The notes: a model not told the origin generated them from the sequence alone. 64,000 bases of DNA from Terriglobus sp. RCC_193 (GCF_041355105.1 NZ_JBFUPK010000002.1:124001-188000), one strand, 5' to 3'; positions 45,138 to 54,714 are shown, numbered from the stretch's first letter. Numbers and translations: made by a program.

Positions 45138-46703
45138 ATGCGTATGAATCGCAGAGGCTTTCTTGGCGGACTGGCAGCTGCTGCTGTTGTCATCTCAACC
45201 CCCAGCCTGGTGGCTGCAGCGACGCGCAGACCCAACATTGTGGTGATTCTGGCGGATGATCTTGGTTATGGCGATGTGTCCAGCTATGGCGCGAAAGATG
45301 TTGCGACACCGCATATTGATTCGCTTTCCAGGCAGGGTTTGCGATTTACGAATGCACATACGGATGCCGCCACCTGCACACCTTCGCGCTATGCCATGAT
45401 GACGGGCAGCTATGCGTGGCGAAAGGACGGCATCGCGGTGCTGCCGGGCGATGCAAAGCTGCTCATCGAGCCGCAACAGGCGACGATTGCCTCTGTGTTG
45501 AAATCTGCCGGATATGCCACAGGGCTGGTGGGCAAATGGCACATTGGACTGGGCGATGGAACGATTGACTGGAATGGCGAGATCAAGCCTGGGCCGTGCG
45601 AGCTTGGCTTTGATGATGCGTTCTTCTTTGCGGCTACGGCAGACCGCGTGCCTACCGTCTATATCCACAATCATCGCGTGGTGAATCTTGATCCTGCCGA
45701 CCCCATCCATGTTTCGTACAAGACAAAGACAGGCAACGAACCTACTGGAAAAGAAGACCCTGAACTGCTGAAGATGAAGTTGAGCGAAGGGCATGACGGC
45801 ACCATTGTGGACGGCATCAGCCGCATTGGCTGGATGGAAGGTGGCAAGTCCGCGCGATGGGTGGATGAACAGATGGCCGCGACCTTCACTGGTAAGGCCG
45901 TTGAATTCATTGACCGCAACCATGACAAGCCTTTCCTGCTGTACTTCACGCCCAGCGATATTCATGTGCCGCGTGCTCCTGCGGAACAGTTCGCGGGCAA
46001 GAATACCTGCGGTGTGCGCTGCGACGTGATCAGCCAGTTGGACTGGAGTGTGGGACAGGTGCTGGCTGCGCTCAAACGCAATCATCTGGATGAGAACACG
46101 CTGGTCATCTTCACATCAGACAATGGGCCTGTTGTGAACGATGGCTATGACGATGGCGCGGATCGCAAGCTGGGGCAGCACAAGCCTGCGGGCCCGTGGC
46201 GTGGCGGGAAGTACTCCATACAGGAGGGCGGAACGCGTGTGCCTTTTGTGGTGCGCTGGCAGGGTACGGTGAAGCCGGGAACATCTGACGCGCTGATGAG
46301 TCAGGTGGATCTGCTGGCAAGCTTTGCCGCGCTTACAAAGCAGGCGGTTCCTGCGGGGTCTGCGCAGGATAGTCAGAATATGTTGCAGCCGCTGTTAGGG
46401 CGCACGATGACTGGCCGGGAATCGCTTGTGGAAGAGGCCACTGCTCTTGCCATTGTGGAGGGACAGTGGAAGCTGGTGGATCGTTCGCAACGGCCTGGCG
46501 TTCATACCAGGCCGGAGACGGGTGGCTTGACGGAGAAGTCCACCCGGCAGTTCTGGGGCCAGCCTGCGTATCCCACGTCGCCGCTGGAACTCTACAACCT
46601 GAAAGACGATCCTTATGAGTTGCACAATCTGGCCGGTGAACACCCGGAGATGGTGCAGAGGCTGCGTGAGAAGCTGCAACAAACACGTGCTTCTATACGC
46701 TGA
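45138..46703 (+). CDS. Exported arylsulfatase-type sulfatase
   Basis: The 521-residue enzyme hydrolyses sulfate esters. It has a Tat-like signal (RMNRRGFLGGLAAAAVVIS), the metal Asp pair in VVILADDLGYGD and the formylglycine site Cys80 in CTPSR, the Cys-type motif that needs a maturing enzyme. Further signatures are VGKWHIGLG and FTSDNGPV. The substrate is probably a sulfated glycan or aryl ester. The start at 45138 is chosen because the signal peptide begins there. Confidence 0.92.
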   Translation: MRMNRRGFLGGLAAAAVVISTPSLVAAATRRPNIVVILADDLGYGDVSSYGAKDVATPHIDSLSRQGLRFTNAHTDAATCTPSRYAMMTGSYAWRKDGIAVLPGDAKLLIEPQQATIASVLKSAGYATGLVGKWHIGLGDGTIDWNGEIKPGPCELGFDDAFFFAATADRVPTVYIHNHRVVNLDPADPIHVSYKTKTGNEPTGKEDPELLKMKLSEGHDGTIVDGISRIGWMEGGKSARWVDEQMAATFTGKAVEFIDRNHDKPFLLYFTPSDIHVPRAPAEQFAGKNTCGVRCDVISQLDWSVGQVLAALKRNHLDENTLVIFTSDNGPVVNDGYDDGADRKLGQHKPAGPWRGGKYSIQEGGTRVPFVVRWQGTVKPGTSDALMSQVDLLASFAALTKQAVPAGSAQDSQNMLQPLLGRTMTGRESLVEEATALAIVEGQWKLVDRSQRPGVHTRPETGGLTEKSTRQFWGQPAYPTSPLELYNLKDDPYELHNLAGEHPEMVQRLREKLQQTRASIR

Positions 46704-46712
46704 CGACCGGCG

Positions 46713-47588
46713 TTAGTTCATCCACTTACGATCGGCTGGGTTACGTTTTTCTTCTTCCGGCGCGATGTAGCGGCCGTCTTCGTCGAACTTCACAACGCGG
46801 TCCTGCTTGCGCATGTAGACCTCAAACTTGCGCGCGGCGCGACGACGCTTCCAGCGGTAATAACCGTTGCGCAGGCCGTACCAGCGTTCACTGGTGGAAC
46901 CAGACAGGCCGCTGCGGTGTGCCAGTTTTGTATAGGCGTAGCCGCTGAGGCCGCAGCAGATGGCCAGCAAGGCCCACAACGCATTGCCCCCAAAGAGCAG
47001 CATCGCCACGTAAATCAGGCCGCCGATCCACACGACGTATTTCGCTTTGGCGCGGAGGACGAAGAAGAGGAGAAATTCTGTGTCGCCGAAGAAGAGGGCG
47101 AAGGAGATGAGGACACCGAATAACGGTGCGCCTACGCCGCCCACCGCGGTGGCAGGGTCCAGGTGGGGCAGAGTGACTCGTCCGCCGGTAACCAAAGGCG
47201 GCAGCGCGGTAAGCAGCGTGGTGAGGATGCCGCCGCCGACTGCCGAAACATAAAACAGTTCCGTGAACCAGCGCGATCCGCGAATGTCTTCCAGCATGGA
47301 GCCGGTGAACCACAGGTTCAGCAGCGCGAACAGAAAGGAGAGGGGGCCACCGTTGAAAAACGGGTAGGTCAGCAACTGCCAGATGTGGCCCTGACGGACG
47401 ACCGACAACGGTGTGAGCAGGAAGAAAATCCCCAGAAAGCGCCACACTGAGGGCAACAGCACTGAAAACAGGCCGCTCAGCAGGTATACCGCCAGCAACG
47501 CGATGACGAGACGGCGAACGGCGCCGCGGAAGGGTGGCAGAGTAAGCGTGACTGGGTCGCGCGGGGACATCTTCCTACATTTCATCAC
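46713..47588 (-). CDS. Rhomboid-like membrane protein lacking the catalytic serine motif
   Basis: The 291-residue protein has six predicted membrane helices. The pattern of a rhomboid is visible: GHIWQLLTYPFFNGG near the loop before helix 2, and GGVGAPLFGVLISFALFF where GxSG would be. In the latter the catalytic Ser is replaced (GAPL), so proteolysis is unlikely. A basic cytosolic tail of about 70 residues (RWKRRRAARKFEVYMRKQ) follows. It may act as a pseudoprotease or chaperone. The start could also be ATG 47570. Confidence 0.78.
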   Translation of the reverse strand: MMKCRKMSPRDPVTLTLPPFRGAVRRLVIALLAVYLLSGLFSVLLPSVWRFLGIFFLLTPLSVVRQGHIWQLLTYPFFNGGPLSFLFALLNLWFTGSMLEDIRGSRWFTELFYVSAVGGGILTTLLTALPPLVTGGRVTLPHLDPATAVGGVGAPLFGVLISFALFFGDTEFLLFFVLRAKAKYVVWIGGLIYVAMLLFGGNALWALLAICCGLSGYAYTKLAHRSGLSGSTSERWYGLRNGYYRWKRRRAARKFEVYMRKQDRVVKFDEDGRYIAPEEEKRNPADRKWMN

Positions 47589-47802
47589 AGTTCGTTCTCA
47601 GCATGCGTAAAGAGAGACGTGTACTCTGCTGAAGTGGCACGACCGTCTTAGCGGCTGAAGTATGCTGCACGAAACAACCCCGCGCTGCGCAGTACGCGTC
47701 TGTAGCAACAACGCACAACTGCACCTGAGCGGGAAAACGATAGTATGGGTCACCGGCACGCACCGGACCTGCAACACAACACCAAAGTTAGAGGGAACGA
47801 TC

Positions 47803-48015
47803 ATGGCAGTGACTTGCCCAGAGTGCGATAACCAGCTCGACATCGATGTGGACGAGGTCGAAGAAGGCGAAACCATCACCTGCGACGAGTGTGGGACAGA
47901 ACTGGAGATTGTCTCCACGGAACCCCTGCAGATTGCGCCGGTGGACGCCGAAGGATATGACGACGAGGACGATGATTATGGCCGTTCTCATGACGAAGAC
48001 GAGGACGAGGAGTAG
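47803..48015 (+). CDS. LysW-like zinc-ribbon protein with an acidic tail
   Basis: The 70-residue protein has two Cys pairs (TCPECDNQLDID and TCDECGTELEIV) and strong overall likeness to LysW, the amino-group carrier of the lysine/arginine AAA pathway. LysW ends in an EDWGE motif whose last Glu is the attachment point. Here the tail is longer and very acidic (DDEDDDYGRSHDEDEDEE) and only ends in Glu-Glu. None of the LysX/Y/Z enzymes is adjacent. AGAGGG lies 6-8 nt upstream. Confidence 0.8.
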   Translation: MAVTCPECDNQLDIDVDEVEEGETITCDECGTELEIVSTEPLQIAPVDAEGYDDEDDDYGRSHDEDEDEE

Positions 48016-48105
48016 TCGCGACTTCTCGCCGCTTTCCGTGTTTTCTTTCATAGAAGGCGGCAGCGTAACGGACAAGCCCGTTGCGACTGCCGCATAAGGT
48101 AAACC

Positions 48106-48465
48106 ATGACGCGATTTCGTACCACGCATCTGCTTTTCGCTGGAGTTCTGCTGCTGGCGCCTGTGCTGTTTCACGGCGCATCTGCTCATGCCCAGGCAGC
48201 GGTCGCGACGCGTAATGTGACCGGCACCGTGGTCGACAAGTCCGGCGCGGCGGTGAAGGGTGCGGTCGTCCACCTGAAGGACGCGCGCGCGCTTTCTCAG
48301 CGCAGCTACATTACGGCAGAAGATGGGCAGTTTCGCTTTGCCCAGCTTTCCACGTCGACGGATTATGAACTGTGGGCAGACCTGAACGGGCGGAAATCCG
48401 ACAGCAAGAATCTCAGCTCCTTCGATAACAAGAAGGTCCAGGACATAACACTGAAGCTGCCGTAA
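48106..48465 (+). CDS. Secreted carboxypeptidase-regulatory-like domain protein
   Basis: The 119-residue product has a signal peptide (LLFAGVLLLAPVLFHGASAHAQA) and a single beta-sandwich: NVTGTVVDKSGAAVKGAVVHLKD, then YITAEDGQFRFAQLSTSTDYELWAD. Such domains occur on TonB-dependent transporters in this phylum; here it stands alone. Its role is unknown. Confidence 0.8.
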   Translation: MTRFRTTHLLFAGVLLLAPVLFHGASAHAQAAVATRNVTGTVVDKSGAAVKGAVVHLKDARALSQRSYITAEDGQFRFAQLSTSTDYELWADLNGRKSDSKNLSSFDNKKVQDITLKLP

Positions 48466-48481
48466 TCCCGGCGGAGCGTTT

Positions 48482-49657
48482 TTAGTGCAGCAGGCCGGCC
48501 TGCGGAGCCTTGCCGCTGTGAACCCATGTCAACAATTCGTCAAAGGCGTGGCCGACCTCGTCCGGCGTGAAGGTGCAGTGGCCCTCGCGATGGACATACT
48601 GCTGCACCAGGTTGTCGGCAAAACCGGCGTGCGCCACTTCGCTGGCGTAGAGCGTCAGGCTATTCGCCGGGATCAACGGATCGTAAATGGTGTGCAGCGC
48701 CAGCATGGGTTTCGTCAGGCGGCCGCTGGGCCAGTAATGGGCCATCAGGTAGTTGCGCGCCTGCTTATCAGGTGCGTAGCGGTGGACACCGTCGTTCAGT
48801 GCATAGTCAGTCGCTGTGTTCACGCTGGTGCCGGTGTAAATCCAGTTGCGATTGTCGAAGGGATTGCCGCCCGCCTTCTTCTGCAGATCGCCGATGACGT
48901 ACGTGAAATAGCCGATGGCGCGCGCCACCTCTACGTCAGAATGCAACTGCGTGAGTTCGCGCATGGCCAGCGCCGCATCGGGTTTGGCGCGCAGGGCGGT
49001 AAGCACTTTTTGCCGCAGCGCCTCACTCTCTTCAAAATTCGCAGGAACAGTATCCAGCGGTCCCATGAGGCCGGGGAAGTAGTAGTCGAACGCGGCGCGA
49101 ATCGCGAAACGACGATCCAGATGCACGTAGCTGGGACCGACGGCACCGCACAGGTTCAGGCCGCCTGCGTAGGTGTTCTTGTTCAGCTCCAGGGTGATCA
49201 TGGTCAGCGCGCCGCCCATTGAACCGCCTGCGGCAAATGTCTCGCGCGGGGCGCCGTACTTTTTGACGAAGTAACGGCGCAGCGATTCCGTGTCGGAATA
49301 TCCCGCCTGGAGAGCCCATCCTGTTTCGCTGTAGCCGCTCTGAATGACGGCGAAACCGCGTTTGTACATCTGCTCCGGCTGCGCACCGATGCTGCCGTCG
49401 AGGCGGTAACGAAATGGCGATTCCGAGTAGCCGTGGTAAAAGACCACCAGCGAACGGTTCCACGATGCGGGTACATCGATGCGGTACTCCGCGCGGCCCA
49501 GCACCCCGACTTCTGTGATGGAGCCGTTGCTGCCGTGCAGCACTTCCGGTTCGCCGGTGGGCGTGGGTGATGCCTGCCCCCGCGCAGCGACTGGCAGCAC
49601 CGCAAAGAATGCGGCAGCAGCGCAGCACAAAAGCCGACGTGAGGCACCGGAGTTCAT
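48482..49657 (-). CDS. Exported alpha/beta hydrolase
   Basis: The product has about 391 residues with a signal peptide (RRLLCCAAAAFFAVLPVAARGQ). The hydrolase fold shows the oxyanion segment VVFYHGYSES, the nucleophile Ser in AAGGSMGGALT, an Asp in TIYDPLIP and the His in REGHCTF. It looks like a secreted esterase or peptidase; the substrate is unknown. ATG 49657 starts the signal peptide; ATG 49675 is also possible. Confidence 0.82.
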   Translation of the reverse strand: MNSGASRRLLCCAAAAFFAVLPVAARGQASPTPTGEPEVLHGSNGSITEVGVLGRAEYRIDVPASWNRSLVVFYHGYSESPFRYRLDGSIGAQPEQMYKRGFAVIQSGYSETGWALQAGYSDTESLRRYFVKKYGAPRETFAAGGSMGGALTMITLELNKNTYAGGLNLCGAVGPSYVHLDRRFAIRAAFDYYFPGLMGPLDTVPANFEESEALRQKVLTALRAKPDAALAMRELTQLHSDVEVARAIGYFTYVIGDLQKKAGGNPFDNRNWIYTGTSVNTATDYALNDGVHRYAPDKQARNYLMAHYWPSGRLTKPMLALHTIYDPLIPANSLTLYASEVAHAGFADNLVQQYVHREGHCTFTPDEVGHAFDELLTWVHSGKAPQAGLLH

Positions 49658-49857
49658 GGGTATGTCTCTCAGCATATCAAGCCCTAATACGCGCCGCGTG
49701 ATGACACCGTTCCCCACCCTCCCTCCTACGATGCAAAGTGAGGATGGCTCGATGCGAATGGCTGAAAATCGCCGCATGGCTATCGTCTTCTGTGAGGTCT
49801 GATGGCGGCAAAGAATTTCCGCGCGTCGCTATGTCCACAGCAGCTACGATAGCGGGA

Positions 49858-51150
49858 ATGCCTTCCGCCGCTCCCACCGCATCGCAACGCCGCTACATGC
49901 CCGCGTGGGTCACCGGCATTCTCTACGGCGGAACATACAACGGCTTCGCGGCTGTGAGCCTCTCGCAACTGATGCCGGAACACGGCGTTTCGCTGGAGCG
50001 CACGGCGGAGATGATCACGCTGATCCTTACCGCAAGCTACGTTAGTTTTCTGCTGACACCGCTGGTGGACTGCGCTCTGCCGCGCCGCGTGTGGGCTGGA
50101 TTGCTGGCCATTGCCGCAGCCGCGTGCCTCTGTTTTTCCGTGCCCATGCTGCGTGCAGCATCCGAAAACGAGGGGCATGGCCCGCACGCAACCGCGTTGA
50201 TCCTGGTGCTGTTCTTCGGCTACCTGTGCAACCAGATGTACACCAGCACCATTGGCGGGATGGTGCCGAATCTTGTGCGTCCGTCGCAGCATTCCGCGGC
50301 CAGTGCGTGGCTCAACATCAGCTACCTTGCGCTTACCGGTGCAGGCGGCGCCATCTGCGTGTGGGAGGTGCGCAATCTTCCCGTTGGCATTGCCATGTTC
50401 ACTGTCCCTATCCCCATTCTTCTGTGCGCCACACCACTCTTCTTCATTCCGAAAGAGGACCGCGCTCCACGCCGCGTGGGCGAAGCGATGCGCAAACTCT
50501 TCAGTGATCTGTGGGAGACGGCGCGGCAACCGAGTTATCTGTTTGCGCTGCTGGTGTTCGTCATCCCCTCTGCAACGTTCGCGCTCCAGAATCTTTTCGG
50601 CGGCATGGGTGCGGACTTTCATGCCAGCCCGGAGTTGACCAATCTCTCCGTGGGACTGCTGTTCACGATTGCATGCGCGATTGGCGCGGCGATTGGCGGA
50701 CCACTGAGCAATCGCTTTGATCGCCGTTTTCTCTTCATTGCACCGGCGATGCTGGCTGCGCTTGGGTCGCTGGCGATGGCGTTTGGCCCGAAGACGCCGT
50801 GGGTGTTTGCAGCCGGACTCTTCTTTTACAACCTGATGGCAGGCATCAACTACACCGCGACCAGCGCGCTGGTCTTCCAGATTGTGGGTAAGAATAATCC
50901 ACTGAGCGCTACGCAGTATGCGGTTTCGATTGCTGCCTGCAATCTGGCCATTGCGGGCTCTGTCTTCACCGATGGCAAGGGAGCGGGCCGCTTTGGAGTA
51001 CGCGGCGCTTTGATCACCGATGCGTTATTGAGCCTCGTGCTGGGCTCGTTGGTTTTATTGCTTGTGTGGAAGTTTGGCGGAGGATTTCCGAAACCACCTA
51101 TCGGCGAAGATGAACTTGCAGAAGCCGTGGCTGGCGCAAAGGCCACTTAG
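49858..51150 (+). CDS. MFS transporter (AmpG-like)
   Basis: The product has about 430 residues with twelve predicted membrane helices. The first loops (WVTGILYGGTYNGFAAVSLSQLMPEHGVSL) resemble AmpG-type muropeptide/siderophore MFS proteins. A large central cytoplasmic loop (PKEDRAPRRVGEAMRKLFSDLWETARQPS) separates the halves. The substrate cannot be read. The start is uncertain (ATG 49831 or 49858). The stop overlaps the convergent porin gene by 4 nt. Confidence 0.82.
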   Translation: MPSAAPTASQRRYMPAWVTGILYGGTYNGFAAVSLSQLMPEHGVSLERTAEMITLILTASYVSFLLTPLVDCALPRRVWAGLLAIAAAACLCFSVPMLRAASENEGHGPHATALILVLFFGYLCNQMYTSTIGGMVPNLVRPSQHSAASAWLNISYLALTGAGGAICVWEVRNLPVGIAMFTVPIPILLCATPLFFIPKEDRAPRRVGEAMRKLFSDLWETARQPSYLFALLVFVIPSATFALQNLFGGMGADFHASPELTNLSVGLLFTIACAIGAAIGGPLSNRFDRRFLFIAPAMLAALGSLAMAFGPKTPWVFAAGLFFYNLMAGINYTATSALVFQIVGKNNPLSATQYAVSIAACNLAIAGSVFTDGKGAGRFGVRGALITDALLSLVLGSLVLLLVWKFGGGFPKPPIGEDELAEAVAGAKAT

Positions 51151-52448
51151 AAAATAATGCGCACGCGCGCACTGAGAAGTGTGGTGGTGTATTCCCTGGT
51201 GGCATTGGTTGGATGTATGGATACCTGCACATCAGGACCGAGATCGACGCTTTGCGTCAGACGAAGACGATAGAACGATTCGAAGACGCTCTCATGATGT
51301 TTGCCTGCACTTGGTTCGCTGTAATTGAAGGCAGCACCGAACATATCGCCCTGACGACCGAAAGGATGCACCTGGGTTAGACCTACGGCCAGGACCTCTC
51401 GTAGAGTGGTGCCCGTGTCGGTGGCCAGGGCGTAACGCACAAATGGCGCCCAGCCGCTGTTGAATTCATGTTCGGTAGAAAAGCCGCCGCCGTAGCCGCT
51501 GCCCTGACTCTTGGTATCGTCGCGCCACATGCCGATGTGGAAGCCCTGGTATCGCTTGCCGAGCGTGCCGGAGAACCAGCCGATTTCGACCGCCTCCATG
51601 TATTTTTTGTCGACCATCGTTGCGAGGCTTTTGTCCGCTCCGCCTTCTGTGTCGACTGCGACCGCGTGGATATAGAGATGACGCGTTGCCTGGTATTCGA
51701 GTGCGGCTCCACCGGCGTAGGTTCCGTTGTACGCAATCGCAGCATTTCCGTCGTTTGCGCCATTCAGGAATTGCGCGGTTTCATCGTCATTAAACATGCT
51801 GAGCGCGATGTGCTGATTGGGATGAATCTTGCCGACGTACAAGGAGAGTCTTCTGCCGAGCATGTCCTGTCGCCAGTAAAGGATGTTCAAAGTAATGGGC
51901 TGCTGTGCGCCACCACCCTGCAAACAGTTGAGCGTAAGTGCCGAACCGAGACTGTTACTTAGATTGAACTGCTGGCTGATGCCGATGTTGGTGCCGGAAC
52001 GCACTAGCAGGCTGATGGAACCGGCTGAACCTTCGTTGGCGTATGCACGCCAGGCACCGGTGAAATCAAGGCGACCGCTGCCCTGATTGTGCCGGACCTG
52101 GTCTGGAGTGACTGCGGCATATTGATTCAACAGGGTGTAGGTTGCGCCTAACTTCAGCCGCTGAGACTTCGCCAGATCATCGGTCACTCGATTGATGGGG
52201 TCCATGATGCCGCGAAGCGGGTCCGGCTGAATGAGCGGCATGGCGGGTATCTTCGACAACGCTTCTGAGTCGATGTCGAGCCGCTGCCGGAGCTGGTTGG
52301 TTCGATTCGTTGACTCGGTAGACACCTGCGCCGATGGGTTCGTTTGCGTAGCGCTCGTGGGGCTGCTCTGTGCCACTGACAGGTGTGGTGCGAACAATAG
52401 CAGAAACGAATAGGTTCTCAGGTGTAGGCACGCTGCATTCCGAAGCAT
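51147..52448 (-). CDS. OprB-type carbohydrate-selective porin
   Basis: The 433-residue product has a signal peptide, a disordered Ser/Thr/Gln section and then the OprB barrel: LKLGATYTLLNQYAAVT, FTGAWRAYANEGSAGSISLLVRSG, LYVGKIHPNQHIALSMFNDDET, HPFGRQGDMFGAAFNYSEP, ending in Phe (ARVRIIF). It probably admits sugars across the outer membrane, which fits the sugar enzymes elsewhere in the window. Confidence 0.85.
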   Translation of the reverse strand: MLRNAACLHLRTYSFLLLFAPHLSVAQSSPTSATQTNPSAQVSTESTNRTNQLRQRLDIDSEALSKIPAMPLIQPDPLRGIMDPINRVTDDLAKSQRLKLGATYTLLNQYAAVTPDQVRHNQGSGRLDFTGAWRAYANEGSAGSISLLVRSGTNIGISQQFNLSNSLGSALTLNCLQGGGAQQPITLNILYWRQDMLGRRLSLYVGKIHPNQHIALSMFNDDETAQFLNGANDGNAAIAYNGTYAGGAALEYQATRHLYIHAVAVDTEGGADKSLATMVDKKYMEAVEIGWFSGTLGKRYQGFHIGMWRDDTKSQGSGYGGGFSTEHEFNSGWAPFVRYALATDTGTTLREVLAVGLTQVHPFGRQGDMFGAAFNYSEPSAGKHHESVFESFYRLRLTQSVDLGPDVQVSIHPTNATREYTTTLLSARVRIIF

Positions 52449-52623
52449 CTTTCGCCCTCCTGATTCTCTCGACCTGTTTGTGCCCTTCGTTTCCGGAACA
52501 CGATAGTACGAGAAAAATCATGTCATCAGCGCTGGCAATTCATACAGCCGGAAGGGCCAGCGGGAGTGGCTGAACGGGCGATGGCGTTTTGATTTTTTTG
52601 AGGAGAAAGCACTAAGGAGGTGA

Positions 52624-52700
52624 TGGTCGGGGCGGAGAGATTCGAACTCCCGACCCTCTGCTCCCAAAGCAGATGCGCTACCAGGCTGCGCTACGCCCCG
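52624..52700 (-). tRNA. tRNA-Pro (anticodon TGG)
   Basis: Acceptor CGGGGCG/CGCCCCG, D loop AGCCTGGTA, anticodon stem TCTGC/GCAGA with loop TTTGGGA (anticodon TGG) and T loop TTCGAAT. CCA is encoded. Confidence 0.96.
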
Positions 52701-52736
52701 ACTGTGTCTATTTTACCTTTATTGAGGGCTTCCGCA

Positions 52737-53318
52737 TCAATGGTGTGCGCCCATTGCGAAGAAACGTCCTGCAATGTATGCCAACAGCAGGATCGGAAGC
52801 GCCAGCAGCAGCATCATGCCCAGGAAGAGCGTGCCGAGAAAAAGCCAGTCGGAGAGCTGATGGCGGCGGCGCTGCTGCGGTGTGGCCGCGCGGACCGGGG
52901 TGGATGGTGCGCCATCTTTGTAGACAGGGATGGTCCCGACGGAACGCTCCAGCAGGGCGAAGTTCTTGCGGTTCGCCTTCCATGCGATGTCAAAGGCATC
53001 GCCCAGGATGGGGACCGTGCCCACGATGGTTTCAATGGCCACGTTGGTAAACATGCGTGCCAGCGTAATGCGAGGCACACCGCGCAGCCACGCGGCCAGG
53101 ATGATGATCCAGGAGGCCATGGCCCCCAGGATGTCGCCGATGCCAGGGATCAGGCCAATGATGCCGTCGAGGCCGAAGCGAATCTGCGTACCGGGGATGC
53201 GCAGAAAGTCATCCAGCAGATGCGCGAGTGCGTCGAGGTTGCGGTCGCTGAAGAAGTCGCCGCCACCGCCGAAGCGTGGGCGCAGGATTTCGGGTTCGGA
53301 AGTGGGACGTGGCGGCAT
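52737..53318 (-). CDS. DUF4112 membrane protein
   Basis: The 193-residue protein has the DUF4112 core: LDALAHLLDDFLRIPGTQIRFGLDGIIGLIPGIGD, then helices including IVGTVPILGDAFDIAWKANRKNFALLE and a C-terminal membrane helix (LGTLFLGMMLLLALPILLLAYIAG). The two GxxPxxGD motifs are characteristic. The function is unknown. It lies 36 nt past the tRNA-Pro CDS-free gap and 40 nt after the acyltransferase-like gene upstream, on the same strand, so those two may be co-transcribed. Confidence 0.88.
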   Translation of the reverse strand: MPPRPTSEPEILRPRFGGGGDFFSDRNLDALAHLLDDFLRIPGTQIRFGLDGIIGLIPGIGDILGAMASWIIILAAWLRGVPRITLARMFTNVAIETIVGTVPILGDAFDIAWKANRKNFALLERSVGTIPVYKDGAPSTPVRAATPQQRRRHQLSDWLFLGTLFLGMMLLLALPILLLAYIAGRFFAMGAHH

Positions 53319-53358
53319 TGCTTTGTCTATTCAACTCGCTTTCCCGCCACAGGGAAAG

Positions 53359-54585
53359 TCATACCCGCAGGAAAATGCGTTTGCGGTAGAGCGGCAGCAC
53401 GATGAGCCATGTGACCAGCACGGCAATCAGCCCATAGCAAAGCTCCGGCCAGCCGTGCCCCGGTATGAGCCAATCCAGCCTGTAATGCAGGGTACGCAGG
53501 ATGTTTCCGTCTGCGGTTTTGATCTGCGAAAAGATGGGCGGCAGCAGCTCTGACACCATGTACGCCAGGATGGAGTTGGTGCCGAAGACCATGAGTGGTT
53601 TGTAGATGGCCGGAGCTTCGTTGGCTGAAAGCCCCTTGCGGCCCCAGCGCTTCGCGTCGATGACGTAAACCGAGACGGCCAGCAGAAGCAGGCTCAGACC
53701 GCCAGCGAGGAGCGAGAACGAACTGGTCCACAGCTTCTTGTTGATGGGGAAGACGATGTTCCACAGCAGGCCCGAGGCGGTCAGCGCAACACCGGCCACG
53801 GCGATGCCAGCAGCCTTGCTGGCGTTGGAGCGCTTGGTGCGCAGCCACATGCCTGCCAGCACGCCATACAGAGCGGTGCTGATGGAGGGCAGCGTGGAGA
53901 GCAGGCCCTCAGGGTCGCGCACGCGCTGGTAGAGATGCTGCGGTGCAAAGATGGCGCGGTCTATGTAAGCGGTCAGGTTGCAGTTGGGGTCGTTGATGGG
54001 AATTTCATGTGTTGGCAGGCCGCATCCGGGGACGGTTACATAACGCATCAGGAGCCAGTAGCTGACGAGGCAGGCGACGGCGATGACAGCCTTGTCCTTC
54101 CAGCCGGAGCGCAGCAGGCACAGCGTTCCCACGATCAGGTAGCAGATGGCTGTCCGCTGCAGCACACCGTAGAAACGGATGCTGTCCAGATGTTGAAAAG
54201 GAAAGGTATTTACGATGAGCCCGAAGAAGACCAGGATGACGGAACGACGCAGCGTGTGCAGAAACAATGTGCGCCGCGAAGCGCCTTTGGCGAGACGCGC
54301 CGCCATGGATAAGACCACCGACAGTCCCACAAGAAATAAGAACGTGGGGAAGACGAGGTCAGTCAGCGTGAAACCGTTCCATTGCGCATGACGCAGTTCG
54401 AAGAAGCCATTGTCTCCAGGCTGGTTGTTGACCAGGATCATGAATGCGATCGTGAGTCCGCGCAGAAGATCAACGCTGAGCAGGCGTTCTGTGCGTGGTG
54501 CTGCTACTGTTGCGGTGCTGACAATATCGGAGTCGGGCGTGCGGGCAAAATCCGGATCAGCAGAAGTGGCATTCGCGGGCATGGA
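53359..54585 (-). CDS. Multi-pass acyltransferase-like protein (HGSNAT/DUF5009 type)
   Basis: The 408-residue protein has about ten membrane helices. The start, RLLSVDLLRGLTIAFMILVNNQPG, is the signature of the heparan-alpha-glucosaminide N-acetyltransferase-like group, and an invariant-type His is seen in FELRHAQWNGFTLTDLVFPTFLFLVG. Members move acyl groups across the membrane onto sugars. The target is unknown, though a cell-envelope glycan is likely. ATG 54585 is chosen for the position of the family homology; no SD is obvious. Confidence 0.82.
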   Translation of the reverse strand, partial: SMPANATSADPDFARTPDSDIVSTATVAAPRTERLLSVDLLRGLTIAFMILVNNQPGDNGFFELRHAQWNGFTLTDLVFPTFLFLVGLSVVLSMAARLAKGASRRTLFLHTLRRSVILVFFGLIVNTFPFQHLDSIRFYGVLQRTAICYLIVGTLCLLRSGWKDKAVIAVACLVSYWLLMRYVTVPGCGLPTHEIPINDPNCNLTAYIDRAIFAPQHLYQRVRDPEGLLSTLPSISTALYGVLAGMWLRTKRSNASKAAGIAVAGVALTASGLLWNIVFPINKKLWTSSFSLLAGGLSLLLLAVSVYVIDAKRWGRKGLSANEAPAIYKPLMVFGTNSILAYMVSELLPPIFSQIKTADGNILRTLHYRLDWLIPGHGWPELCYGLIAVLVTWLIVLPLYRKRIFLRV

Positions 54586-54637
54586 GGAAGCATAAGGCCT
54601 GAGAACGGCTTTTGGATGGTACAATCGTACCTGTAAT

Positions 54638-54714
54638 GGCGGCTATAGTTCAGGGGTTAGAACGCGGGTCTGTGGCACCCGATGTCGAGGGTTCAAATCC
54701 CTCTAGCCGCCCCA
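54638..54714 (+). tRNA. tRNA-His (anticodon GTG)
   Basis: Acceptor GCGGCTA/TAGCCGC with the extra G at -1 opposite C73 that marks tRNA-His, D loop AGGGGTTA, anticodon stem CGGGT/ACCCG with loop CTGTGGC (anticodon GTG) and T loop TTCAAAT. CCA is encoded. Confidence 0.96.

Noticed and set aside
49738-49857. Longer N-terminus for the MFS transporter
   Set aside because: The extra residues are not hydrophobic or conserved-looking, and they overlap the likely promoter region shared with the divergent hydrolase gene.
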